A stretch of 64,000 nt of DNA from Pseudomonas koreensis (lineage in GTDB: Bacteria; Pseudomonadota; Gammaproteobacteria; Pseudomonadales; Pseudomonadaceae): positions 1 to 64,000 of the forward strand of contig NZ_JAOEJU010000029.1 in the NCBI RefSeq assembly GCF_025447595.1. The letters are read 5' to 3'. Shown one piece after another: positions 7,242-15,759 of the stretch. Under the pieces are notes generated by a model. The model ran no database searches, had not been told where the DNA came from, and saw only the letters and a list, made by a program, of their open reading frames with translations. Each line of letters opens with the position of its first letter. The first letter of the stretch is position 1. Position numbers and translations under genes: made by a program.

Positions 7242-8213
7242 ATGGGTCGAGTTGTTGCTGCTGCGGTTTACAGCGCCGGTAAGAAAGTCACCAATATTTC
7301 CCTCGACGAAGGCGCGGCCTGGGCCGCCAAGACCGGCCACTTCGTCTGGATCGGCCTCGAAGAGCCGAACGCCCAGGAACTCTCCAACCTGCAACGCCAG
7401 TTCAACCTGCACGAACTGGCCATCGAAGACGCCCTGGAAAAACACAGCCGGCCGAAGCTGGAAACGTTTGGCGACGCGCTGTTCATCGTCACCTACTCGC
7501 CGGTGCGCGAACACGGGATTCTGCAGTTCATCGAAACCCACATCTTTGCCGGCAAGGGCTACATCATCACCGCCCGCAACGGTCACTCGGCCTCCTACGC
7601 CCATGTCCGCCAGCGCTGTGAGGCGCGGCCACTGTTGCTGGAACACGGGGAAGATTTCGTACTGTATGCGCTGCTGGATTTCGTGATCGAAAACTATCAG
7701 CCAGTGGGCGAAGCGATCCACGCCGAGATCGATGAACTGGAACGCAACGTGTTGTGCAGCGCACTGAATGAGCACGACATCCAGAAACTCCATGGCCTGC
7801 GCCGCGATGTGCTGCGATTGCGTCGTTACGCGGCGCCCATGGTGGAAATCGGCGAGGAACTGCAGAAGCTGAGCTTCCCCTTCATCGACAAGAACATGCG
7901 CCCGTATTTTCGCGATGTGCAGATACACGTGAACCGGCAGATGGAAGATCTGACCACCCTGGCCGACATCGCCAGCCAGACCATCGAAATCGGCGTGCTG
8001 CTGGAGGCGTCACGCCAGAGCGTGGTGCAACGTAAATTCGCTGCATGGGCGGCGATTCTGGCGTTCCCGACGGCGGTGGCCGGGATCTACGGAATGAACT
8101 TCCAGAACATGCCGGAGCTGAGCTGGCATTACGGCTATTTCGGCGTGCTGGGCTTTATCACGGTCGGCTGCGTGAGCCTGTGGGCGAGCTTCAAGAAATC
8201 CGGCTGGCTGTAA
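7242..8213 (+). CDS. corA: CorA family magnesium/divalent cation transporter
   Basis: This is a 323-residue inner-membrane channel. It has a large cytoplasmic N-terminal domain rich in long helices, then two C-terminal membrane helices around residues 265-283 and 297-318. The signature YGMN is present (GMN at 284-286), followed by the NMPEL loop. CorA pentamers import Mg2+; some relatives (ZntB) move zinc, which sequence alone does not exclude. Single gene unit, no metal riboswitch recognised upstream. Confidence 0.85.
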   Translation: MGRVVAAAVYSAGKKVTNISLDEGAAWAAKTGHFVWIGLEEPNAQELSNLQRQFNLHELAIEDALEKHSRPKLETFGDALFIVTYSPVREHGILQFIETHIFAGKGYIITARNGHSASYAHVRQRCEARPLLLEHGEDFVLYALLDFVIENYQPVGEAIHAEIDELERNVLCSALNEHDIQKLHGLRRDVLRLRRYAAPMVEIGEELQKLSFPFIDKNMRPYFRDVQIHVNRQMEDLTTLADIASQTIEIGVLLEASRQSVVQRKFAAWAAILAFPTAVAGIYGMNFQNMPELSWHYGYFGVLGFITVGCVSLWASFKKSGWL

Positions 8214-8217
8214 GTTA

Positions 8218-8253
8218 AAAAAACGCCCCCGTGCAAGGCACGAGGGCGTTCGG
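8218..8253 (-). terminator. terminator shared by corA and the amidotransferase gene
   Basis: ACGCCCCCGTG-CAAGG-CACGAGGGCGT lies between convergent genes. The T run is on the minus strand, serving the gene that ends at 8256. Confidence 0.75.
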
Positions 8254-8255
8254 AT

Positions 8256-8978
8256 TCAAGCGGCGTTCGGCTTGTGCGCCACGAAACGCATCATCCATTC
8301 CGCGACGGTGGTGCCGTGGTGCTGATGCTCCAGGCTGGCCACGCCCTTGCTGTACACCTGCTCACCCAACGCTTCCTGACGCAGATCCAGCAGCGCCCGC
8401 GAATAGTCGTGGATGAATTCCGGATGCCCCTGGAAGCACAGCACCTGATCGTTGATGTGGTACGCGGCGAACGGGCAGAAATCGCTGGAAGCAATCACCG
8501 TCGCATTCTCCGGCAGCGCCGTGACCTGATCCTGGTGGCTGATCAACAGCGTCAGTTCCTCGCGCACCGGGCTCATCCACGGCGCCTTGGCCGCCAGTTT
8601 GTAGTTATGAATGCCGACGCCCCAACCCTGCGTAGCGCGCTCGCTCTTGCCGCCCAGCAGTAGTGCCAGCAGCTGATGGCCGAAGCAAACACCGAGCAGT
8701 TTGTCGCCGCGCTCGTAGCGGGTCAGCAGGTATTGCTTGAGGGTCTGGATCCACGGATCGGTGCCGAACGAGTCGGCCTTGCTGCCGGTGACCAGGTACG
8801 CATCGAAGGTCAGGTCATCACTCGGATACTCGCCCTGCATCACGTTGTACACCGTGAACTCGGCGGCAATGGGCTGTTGCGAGAACAGGCGCTGAAACAT
8901 CTGCCCGTATCCCTGATATTCATCGACCAGTTCCGGACGCAGGATGTCGGTTTCCAGAATGCAGATGCGTAGCGACAT
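8256..8978 (-). CDS. class I glutamine amidotransferase domain protein
   Basis: This is a 240-residue stand-alone GATase1 protein. The nucleophile elbow GVCFGHQ (Cys98) and the GHPE pair (His185, Glu187) complete the Cys-His-Glu triad. Proteins of this type release ammonia from glutamine or cleave gamma-glutamyl compounds; the GMP-synthase ATP domain is absent. AGGAA precedes the ATG. Lying alone, it gives no hint of substrate. Confidence 0.85.
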   Translation of the reverse strand: MSLRICILETDILRPELVDEYQGYGQMFQRLFSQQPIAAEFTVYNVMQGEYPSDDLTFDAYLVTGSKADSFGTDPWIQTLKQYLLTRYERGDKLLGVCFGHQLLALLLGGKSERATQGWGVGIHNYKLAAKAPWMSPVREELTLLISHQDQVTALPENATVIASSDFCPFAAYHINDQVLCFQGHPEFIHDYSRALLDLRQEALGEQVYSKGVASLEHQHHGTTVAEWMMRFVAHKPNAA

Positions 8979-9074
8979 AAAAAATTCCTGACACGTGATG
9001 GGAATAATGCACACACCCAGAGCCTGCCCTGAAACCACCCGGCAAGGCAAGCCCCGAAATGCGTCCCCAGCCCG

Positions 9075-11219
9075 TTAGAACAACTCGCCTTTCGCAGCCT
9101 TCTCCAGCAGCAGCGCTGGCGGTGCAAAACGTTCGCCGTACTGTTCCGCCAGATACTGTGCCCGCGCGACAAAGTCCTTCACGCCATATTGGTTGATGAA
9201 CTGCAACGCACCGCCCGTCCAGGCCGCGAAGCCGATGCCGAAAATCGAGCCGACGTTGGCGTCCGCCGTCGACGTCAGTACGCCCTCCTCCACGCAACGC
9301 ACGGTTTCGATGGCCTGCACGAACAGCAGTCGATCACGCACATCCTTCGGCGAAATCTGCCCGTCGGCTTTCTCGAAGCGGGTTTTCAGTTCGGGCCACA
9401 GATGTTTCTGCCCATCCGCCGGGTACTCATAAAAACCGCCTCCCGCTGCCTTGCCCGGCCGCTTGTATTCGTTGAGCAGCAAGTCAATCACGGCGAACGC
9501 CGGGTGCTCAATCAGCGGTTTCCCTTCTGCTTGAAGGTCTTTGGCCGTTTGCTGACGGATATGGCTCATCAGGCTGAGGGAAACTTCGTCAGAGATCGCC
9601 AGCGGTCCGACAGGCATGCCGGCCTTGCGCGCTTCGGTCTCGATCATCGGCGCACTGACGCCCTCGCCGAGCATGGCAATGCCTTCATTGGTGAAGGTGC
9701 CGAACACCCGCGACGTGAAGAAGCCGCGACTGTCATTGACCACAATCGGGGTTTTCTTGATTTGCAGTACGAAATCGAACCCGCGCGCGAGGGTTTCTTC
9801 GCTGGTTTGCGCGCCTTTGATGATTTCCACCAGCGGCATCTTTTCCACCGGGCTGAAGAAGTGCAGGCCAATGAACTTGCTTTGATGCGGCACTGCGGTC
9901 GCCAAGCCAGTGATGGGCAAGGTCGACGTGTTGGAAGCAATCACAGCGTCGGCGCCGACTACCTGTTGCGCTGCTGCTGAGACTTTGGCCTTGAGATCAC
10001 GATCCTCGAACACCGCCTCGATGATCAGATCGCAGCCTGCCAGATCGGTATCGCTTTCGGTCGGCTGGATACGCGCCAAAACCGTTTCACGCTGCTGTGC
10101 AGTCATCTGCCCGCGAGCAACTTTCTTGTCCAGCAATGCTGCCGAATGCGCCTTGCCCTTTTCCGCAGCCGCGAGGTTGATGTCCTTGAGCACCACGTCG
10201 ATCCCGGCCGATGCGCTGACATAGGCGATCCCGGCGCCCATCATGCCCGCGCCGAGTACACCCACGCGTTTCGTCACGTAAGGCGCAAAACCCTGCGGAC
10301 GTGAACCGCCGGCATTGATTTCATTGAGCTGGAACCAGAACGTGCCGATCAGGTTTTTCGAGATCTGGCCGGTGGTCAGTTCCGTGAAATAGCGGGTTTC
10401 GATCAGGTGCGCCGTGTCGAAATCCACCTGCGCGCCCTCCACCGCCGCGCACAGAATCTTCTCCGGCGCCGGCAACGTACCCTGGGTTTTGGTGCGCAGG
10501 ATCGACGGCGCAATCGCCAGCATCTGTGCGACTTTCGGGTTGGATGGCGTACCGCCGGGAATCTGATAGCCCTTCACGTCCCAACGCTGCACCGCCGCAG
10601 GATTGGCCAGGATCCAGGCCCGGGCCTTGGCCAGCAGCTCATCGCGATCCGCCGCCAACTCATCGATCAGTCCCGCCTGCAACGCCTGCTGCGGACGGAC
10701 TTTCTTGCCTTCGAGCAAATATGGCAGGGCCTTTTCAATACCAAGCATGCGCACCATGCGCACCACGCCACCGCCGCCCGGCAACAGGCCGAGGGTCACT
10801 TCCGGCAAACCGAGCTGCACCGACGCATCGTCCAGCGCCACGCGGTGGTGGCAGGCCAGGCAGATTTCCCAGCCGCCGCCGAGCGCCGCGCCGTTAATCG
10901 CCGCGACCACCGGTTTGCCGAGGGTTTCCAGGGTGCGCAACTGGCCCGTGAGGGTCAGCACCATGTCGTAGAACGCCTTGGCTTCGGGCTTGCCGACCTT
11001 GATCAGTTCATTCAGGTCGCCGCCGGCGAAGAAGGTTTTCTTGGCCGAGGTGATGACCACCCCGGCGATGTCATCTTTTTCCGCCTGCAAACGGGCGACG
11101 CTTTCAGCCATGGCCTCGCGGTACACCGCGTTCATGGTGTTGGCGCTCTGGCCCGGCATGTCGATGGTCAGGAGGACGATGCCGTCCTGGCCTTTTTCGT
11201 AACGAATGGCTTGGGTCAT
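9075..11219 (-). CDS. fatty-acid oxidation multifunctional protein (enoyl-CoA hydratase / 3-hydroxyacyl-CoA dehydrogenase)
   Basis: This is a 714-residue FadB/FadJ-type enzyme. The crotonase domain (about residues 1-200) has the oxyanion segment AALGGGWEICLACHHRVA and PEVTLGLLPGGGG. The NAD-binding dehydrogenase domain begins near 315 with GVLGAGMMGAGIAY and contains SNTSTLPIT and HFFSPVEKMPLVEI. It carries out hydration and oxidation of the beta-oxidation spiral and works with the thiolase encoded 17 bases upstream in the same operon. The pair resembles P. aeruginosa PA1737-PA1736, distinct from the main fadBA. ATG chosen with GGAATCC upstream. Confidence 0.92.
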   Translation of the reverse strand: MTQAIRYEKGQDGIVLLTIDMPGQSANTMNAVYREAMAESVARLQAEKDDIAGVVITSAKKTFFAGGDLNELIKVGKPEAKAFYDMVLTLTGQLRTLETLGKPVVAAINGAALGGGWEICLACHHRVALDDASVQLGLPEVTLGLLPGGGGVVRMVRMLGIEKALPYLLEGKKVRPQQALQAGLIDELAADRDELLAKARAWILANPAAVQRWDVKGYQIPGGTPSNPKVAQMLAIAPSILRTKTQGTLPAPEKILCAAVEGAQVDFDTAHLIETRYFTELTTGQISKNLIGTFWFQLNEINAGGSRPQGFAPYVTKRVGVLGAGMMGAGIAYVSASAGIDVVLKDINLAAAEKGKAHSAALLDKKVARGQMTAQQRETVLARIQPTESDTDLAGCDLIIEAVFEDRDLKAKVSAAAQQVVGADAVIASNTSTLPITGLATAVPHQSKFIGLHFFSPVEKMPLVEIIKGAQTSEETLARGFDFVLQIKKTPIVVNDSRGFFTSRVFGTFTNEGIAMLGEGVSAPMIETEARKAGMPVGPLAISDEVSLSLMSHIRQQTAKDLQAEGKPLIEHPAFAVIDLLLNEYKRPGKAAGGGFYEYPADGQKHLWPELKTRFEKADGQISPKDVRDRLLFVQAIETVRCVEEGVLTSTADANVGSIFGIGFAAWTGGALQFINQYGVKDFVARAQYLAEQYGERFAPPALLLEKAAKGELF

Positions 11220-11236
11220 GACAGGATTCCTTGGGG

Positions 11237-12442
11237 TCAGAGGCGTTCGATGATGGTGGCGATGCCCATGCCGCCGCCGACGCACAGCGTCGCGAGGCCG
11301 TAACGCAGGCGCCGGGCTTCCAGTTCATCGAGCAAGGTGCCGAGGATCGCGCAACCGGTGGCGCCCAGCGGGTGGCCCATGGCGATCGAGCCGCCATTGA
11401 CGTTGACCTTGTCCGGGTCGACGGCCATGTCCTTGATGAATTTCAGCACCACCGAGGCGAACGCCTCGTTGACCTCGAACAGGTCGATGTCCTCCACCCG
11501 CAGCCCGGCCTTGGCCAACGCCTTGCGAGTGGCCGGCGCGGGGCCGGTGAGCATGATGGTCGGGTCGGTGCTGGTGACCGCCGTGGCGACAATCCGCGCC
11601 CGGGGTTGCAGGCCCAACGCGCGCCCCTTGGCCTCGGAGCCGATCAGCATCAGCGCCGCGCCATCGACGATCCCCGAGCTGTTGCCCGGCGTGTGTACAT
11701 GATTGATGCGCTCGACATGGCTGTAGACCCGCAGCGCCGTGGCGTCGAAGCCCATCTGGCCGATCATCTCGAAACTCGGCTTGAGCTTGCCCAGGCCTTC
11801 AAGAGTCGACTCGGCGCGAATGAACTCATCGTGATCGAGCAGGATGATGCCGTTCTGATCCTGCACCGGCACCAGCGACTTGTTGAACGAACCGTCGGCC
11901 CGGGCGCGCGCGGCTTTCTGCTGCGAGTGCAGCGCGTAGGCATCGACGTCCTGTCGGCTGAAGCCTTCAAGGGTGGCAATCAGGTCGGCGCCGACACCTT
12001 GAGGGGTAAAGTGACTGTGCAGGTTGGTCTGCGGGTCCAGCGCCCAGGCGCCACCGTCGCTGCCCATCGGTACACGGGACATGGATTCGACGCCACCAAC
12101 CACCACCAGGTCCTCGAACCCGGAGCGCACTTTCATCGCCCCCAGGTTCACCGCTTCCAGCCCGGAGGCGCAAAAACGGTTGATCTGCACGCCCGCGACG
12201 CTGACGTCCCAATCGGCCACTTGCACGGCGGTCTTGGCGATGTCCGAGCCCTGATCGCCAATCGGCGTGACACAACCGAGCACCACGTCATCGACCTGGC
12301 TGGTGTCCAGCTCCGTACGTGCCTGCAAAGCGGTCAAGAGCCCTGCCACCAGATTCACCGGTTTGACGCTGTGCAGCGAACCGTCGGCCTTGCCCTTGCC
12401 ACGGGGCGTGCGTAACGCGTCGAAAATCAAAGCTTGGGTCAT
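11237..12442 (-). CDS. acetyl-CoA C-acyltransferase (thiolase)
   Basis: This is a 401-residue thiolase. Acyl-accepting Cys91 lies in NRFCASGLEAV, His357 in GHPLGATG and the second active-site Cys387 in LCVGGGMG. It cleaves 3-ketoacyl-CoA with CoA, the last step of beta-oxidation. It is the first gene of a two-gene operon with the multifunctional dehydrogenase. Whether it acts on long- or short-chain substrates cannot be read from the sequence. Confidence 0.92.
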   Translation of the reverse strand: MTQALIFDALRTPRGKGKADGSLHSVKPVNLVAGLLTALQARTELDTSQVDDVVLGCVTPIGDQGSDIAKTAVQVADWDVSVAGVQINRFCASGLEAVNLGAMKVRSGFEDLVVVGGVESMSRVPMGSDGGAWALDPQTNLHSHFTPQGVGADLIATLEGFSRQDVDAYALHSQQKAARARADGSFNKSLVPVQDQNGIILLDHDEFIRAESTLEGLGKLKPSFEMIGQMGFDATALRVYSHVERINHVHTPGNSSGIVDGAALMLIGSEAKGRALGLQPRARIVATAVTSTDPTIMLTGPAPATRKALAKAGLRVEDIDLFEVNEAFASVVLKFIKDMAVDPDKVNVNGGSIAMGHPLGATGCAILGTLLDELEARRLRYGLATLCVGGGMGIATIIERL

Positions 12443-12833
12443 GACGTCCTCGAACCTGTGCGGTGAGTGAAATTCGTGCTGCCACTGTTGTCTTCACAGC
12501 CCATGGATTCAATGACCACAGCGCTCAATGACGTTGACGCGCACGCTCAGACGGACGGTCATCCATGGCTTGATTAACCGGTTCAGGTGCGCGAGCTGTC
12601 TAGCAAACGGGCGGCAAAGAAGCTGGCAATGGGCCTCATGCCTTTTTAATCGCGACAGGTGGTAAATACATACGAAATGGATCTAAGCGAAGCGTGACGC
12701 GGGCCCTAAGGTGAAGATGTACGTCGTTGTCGTCGGGTTTTGCCGAGACAGGCGTTCGCTACAGGAAGTGCAGCGCTTGCCATCATGGATATGCAGGCAG
12801 GCATCAGGAAATAACAAAAAAGGCGGTCAAGCC
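12443..12833. other. intergenic region upstream of the beta-oxidation operon
   Basis: This 391-base gap separates the divergent thiolase and small membrane protein genes and must hold promoters for both. I see no convincing palindrome or terminator; a CAAAC half-site near 12603 is too weak to call a fatty-acid regulator site. Confidence 0.4.
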
Positions 12834-12929
12834 ATGTTCAAACAACCGAAAGTACGGCAAGCAGGGCTCATTCTTTTCGCCACGACGCTGTTGTTGATTC
12901 TGCCGAACCTGACCAAGGTCATCGGCTGA
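12834..12929 (+). CDS. 31-residue single-span membrane protein
   Basis: The protein is MFKQPKVRQAGLILFATTLL then LILPNLTKVIG: a short basic head and one hydrophobic helix, so N-in orientation is likely. AGGCGG precedes the ATG. The head and tail composition look like a real small membrane protein rather than chance, and I recall similar short proteins in pseudomonads. It lies upstream of the cytochrome gene. Function unknown. Confidence 0.5.
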   Translation: MFKQPKVRQAGLILFATTLLLILPNLTKVIG

Positions 12930-13039
12930 TTCAAGCGGCAGGTATTGTTCATCGCCACTGAAAATGTGACTGGCCCGCTACCCGGGCCAGCGTGGCTGTG
13001 CCAACCTTTGCGCACTTCCACGACACGGACGGCGATCAC

Positions 13040-13846
13040 TTGAAAACGCTCATTCTGTTCGGGGCCATGCTGCTGAGCATGCCCCTGTCTGCCGCGCAGC
13101 TGAACCTGGAGCTGGGCGCGAACAGCCGCACCTGGCAGACCGAGGAATTGCTCAAGCATCCTCAGGTACAAACCCTCACGGTCAAGAATGATGTGTCCTA
13201 CAAGAAGGACATGACTTATCGCGCCGTGCCGATGGCCGCACTGCTGACCGGCATCAGACCGGACGATCACCTGCAAGCCGTAGCGCTGGACGGTTTTGCC
13301 GCAGAGCTGTCCGCCGCGCCGCTATTGAACAGCAAAGGTTCACGCGCCTGGCTCGCCATCGAAGATCCGGCGCAGCCCTGGCCGCCGCTGTCGGAAGGCA
13401 AGCACAGCGCCGGGCCGTTCTATCTGGTGTGGACCGATCCGCAGGCCGGCAATATCAGCCCGGAACAATGGCCATTCGAAGTGGCGAGCATCAAGCGCAT
13501 GGCGCCGGTGGCCGAGCGCTTCCCTGCCCTGTTGCCGGATCCTGCGTTGAAAGCCGATGACCCGGTGAATCAGGGGTTTGCGCTGTTCCAGAAAAACTGC
13601 CTGGCCTGCCATCGCCTGAATGGCGCGGGTGATGCGCAGTTCGGGCCGGACCTGAATATTCCGTACAACCCGACCGAGTACTTCGGCGCGGACTTCCTCA
13701 AGCGCTATATCCGCGATCCGCAGAGTCTGCGTCAATGGCCGCAGGCGAAGATGCCGGGGTTTTCCGCCGAGGTGTTGCCGGATGCGGATCTGCAGAAGCT
13801 AATCGGGTATTTGCAGCACATGGCCGGGCGCAAGGTTAAGCCTTGA
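13040..13846 (+). CDS. periplasmic c-type cytochrome with an N-terminal oxidoreductase-like domain
   Basis: With the TTG start at 13040 the product has 268 residues and begins with a clean signal peptide, LKTLILFGAMLLSMPLSAA. An ATG 16 codons earlier would place the peptide internally and was rejected. Residues about 25-165 resemble the small domain seen in molybdopterin-enzyme relatives (TYRAVPMAALLTGIRPDD). The cytochrome domain follows, with heme motif CLACH at 187-191 and a likely Met ligand in KMPGF. It probably transfers electrons in the periplasm; partner unknown. Confidence 0.78.
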   Translation: MKTLILFGAMLLSMPLSAAQLNLELGANSRTWQTEELLKHPQVQTLTVKNDVSYKKDMTYRAVPMAALLTGIRPDDHLQAVALDGFAAELSAAPLLNSKGSRAWLAIEDPAQPWPPLSEGKHSAGPFYLVWTDPQAGNISPEQWPFEVASIKRMAPVAERFPALLPDPALKADDPVNQGFALFQKNCLACHRLNGAGDAQFGPDLNIPYNPTEYFGADFLKRYIRDPQSLRQWPQAKMPGFSAEVLPDADLQKLIGYLQHMAGRKVKP

Positions 13847-13879
13847 TCACTTGAGTCTTGCAGTGCTCTCACTGGCCTC

Positions 13880-13905
13880 TTCGCGGGCAAGCCCGCTCCC
13901 ACAGG
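13880..13905. repeat. REP palindrome (GCGGGCAAGCCCGC type)
   Basis: TTCGCGGGCAAGCCCGCTCC and then CACAGG is a single pseudomonad REP unit between convergent genes. A degraded partner may lie near 13940. Confidence 0.7.
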
Positions 13906-13990
13906 ATCAGCGCCGAGTCAACATCAGCGCATAACCGGTGGGAGCGGCGGTGCGACGACTCGACTTGCCAGCGAGACGGTATCCCGGATC

Positions 13991-14800
13991 TTACTGCTGC
14001 TGCACCGAGATGATTGGCGCTGGTGTCGGCGACACCAGCACTTTCGCGTGCATCTGCTCTGACCCGCCGCCCCGGCGCATGCCACGCACCGGGCAGGCAT
14101 CCAGATAATCCAGACCCACCGCCAGTTTCAAGTGCCGCTCCGGCCGCGCCAGCTCATTGGTCACGTCAAAGCTGTACCAGGCGTCATCAATCCAGGCTTC
14201 GGCCCAGGCGTGACTGGCCAGATGCTCGCAATCCTCGCTGTACAGATAGCCCGACACATACCGCGATGGCACCCCGAGGCTGCGCGCGCAGGCGAGAAAC
14301 GCGTGGGCGTGGTCCTGGCAAACACCCGCCCGGCCGGCAAAAGCCTCGGCGGCGCTGGTGTCGACTTCGGTGGCGCCCGGTTTGTAAGTCATGTGCTGAT
14401 TCAACCCGTGCATCAAGTCGATCAGTGCGTTGCGATCACGCCGTTGTTTGCAGGATTTCTCGGCAAACGCCCGCAGTGCCTCGTCAGCCTCGGTCAGCCG
14501 GGTGAAACGCAGGAACGGCAACGCCGACTGACTCTCGTGCTCCGCCTCGCGCAGCTCGTCGATATCGACCTGCCCCCGGGCGCCGATGATGATCGCCTCG
14601 TGAGGTTCGTCCATGGTCAGCACGTGCAGGATGTTGCCGAACGGATCGAGCTGTGCGCGCACCGGGCGCGGCAGGTCGAGCTGCCAGCTCAATACATGCT
14701 GACGCTCGCTGTCGTGGGGTGTCAGGCGCAGGTACTGGATGCTCGCGCGCACCTGATCTTCATAGTGATAGGTGGTCTCGTGGCTGATGGAAAGTCTCAT
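13991..14800 (-). CDS. transglutaminase-like cysteine peptidase family protein
   Basis: This 269-residue protein has an N-terminal beta domain typical of the family (MRLSISHETTYHYEDQV) and a papain-like core with Cys161 (GVCQDHAHAF), His197 (SHAWAEAW) and Asp212 (DVTN). Its ATG overlaps the stop of the alpha-E gene by four bases. With the ATP-grasp gene upstream, this is a widespread three-gene set thought to make and process an unknown peptide or amide. Substrate unknown. Confidence 0.85.
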   Translation of the reverse strand: MRLSISHETTYHYEDQVRASIQYLRLTPHDSERQHVLSWQLDLPRPVRAQLDPFGNILHVLTMDEPHEAIIIGARGQVDIDELREAEHESQSALPFLRFTRLTEADEALRAFAEKSCKQRRDRNALIDLMHGLNQHMTYKPGATEVDTSAAEAFAGRAGVCQDHAHAFLACARSLGVPSRYVSGYLYSEDCEHLASHAWAEAWIDDAWYSFDVTNELARPERHLKLAVGLDYLDACPVRGMRRGGGSEQMHAKVLVSPTPAPIISVQQQ

Positions 14801-15747
14801 GCGGCCTCCAGGTAGGAACTGTGAATGGCGTTGCCCAACTGGCGCACCAGCGGGATGAATTCGGTGAGCCAGGCGTGCAGCCCTTCCTCGAGAATCTCTT
14901 GAATGCCGGTGTAGCGCAGACGCGCGTCCATTTCCGCCGCCAGCCGTTGCGCGGGACGGCCGTTGGCCCCCGGCAGTTGCGCGAGAATCTGGTCGATCTC
15001 CTCGGTGCAGGCCCGCAGCGAACGCGGCACGTCGGCGCGCAGCAACAACAGTTCGGCGACATGCCGGGCGCCCGGCGCATCGCGATAGATCTCGGTGTAG
15101 GCCTCGAACGATGACAAGGCCCGCAACAAGGCACTCCACTGGTAATAGGCGTGGGCAGTGCCGTCGCTGACCGCTTCGGCCTGATCGCCAGCCATTTCGT
15201 ATCGGGCATCGAGCAGGCGCAACGTGTTGTCCGCCCGCTCGATGAACGTACCCAGGCGAATGAAACGAAACGCATCGTTGCGCATGATGGTGCCGTAGGA
15301 CGCCCCCCGAAACAGGTGCGAACGTTCCTTGATCCACTCGCAGAAGCGACTCATGCCATAACGGCTGAGGCCCTGATTGGCGATCCCGCGAATCTCCAGC
15401 CAGGTGGCGTTGATGTTCTCCCACATGTCCGCGGTGATTCGCCCGCGCACGGCATGGGCGCTGGCCCGCGCCGCACCGAGACAGCTGTAGATGCTCGCCG
15501 GGTTGGCCGCGTCGAGGGCGAAGAAGTGCAGCAAGCGCTCGGCATGCAGTTCGCCGTGGCGTTCCAGGTAATCGTCCAGCGTGCCGGTGATCAGCAGCGG
15601 CATCGCCAGTTCGTGCAGACCGTCGCCACGGCCGTCCTGCGGCATCAGCGACAGCGAATAGCTGACGTCGAGCATCCGTGCGAGGTTTTCCGCCCGCTCC
15701 AGGTAACGCGACATCCAGTACAGATCCGAGGCAGTTCTACTTAACAT
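14797..15747 (-). CDS. alpha-E domain protein
   Basis: This 316-residue all-helical protein opens with MLSRTASDLYWMSRYLERAE, the signature of the alpha-E domain (PF04168). It is cytoplasmic. It lies 12 bases after the ATP-grasp gene and overlaps the transglutaminase gene, so the three are co-transcribed and probably form one pathway or complex. No catalytic activity is known for the family. Confidence 0.88.
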   Translation of the reverse strand: MLSRTASDLYWMSRYLERAENLARMLDVSYSLSLMPQDGRGDGLHELAMPLLITGTLDDYLERHGELHAERLLHFFALDAANPASIYSCLGAARASAHAVRGRITADMWENINATWLEIRGIANQGLSRYGMSRFCEWIKERSHLFRGASYGTIMRNDAFRFIRLGTFIERADNTLRLLDARYEMAGDQAEAVSDGTAHAYYQWSALLRALSSFEAYTEIYRDAPGARHVAELLLLRADVPRSLRACTEEIDQILAQLPGANGRPAQRLAAEMDARLRYTGIQEILEEGLHAWLTEFIPLVRQLGNAIHSSYLEAA

Positions 15748-15759
15748 GGCAGGCTTCCT

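Noticed and set aside
9189..12415. Long plus-strand open frames opposite the beta-oxidation genes
   Set aside because: They are shadows of GC-rich coding on the other strand, where the family motifs are complete.
12992..13040. Upstream ATG start for the cytochrome gene
   Set aside because: It would place the signal peptide inside the protein; the TTG at 13040 gives a standard secretion signal.
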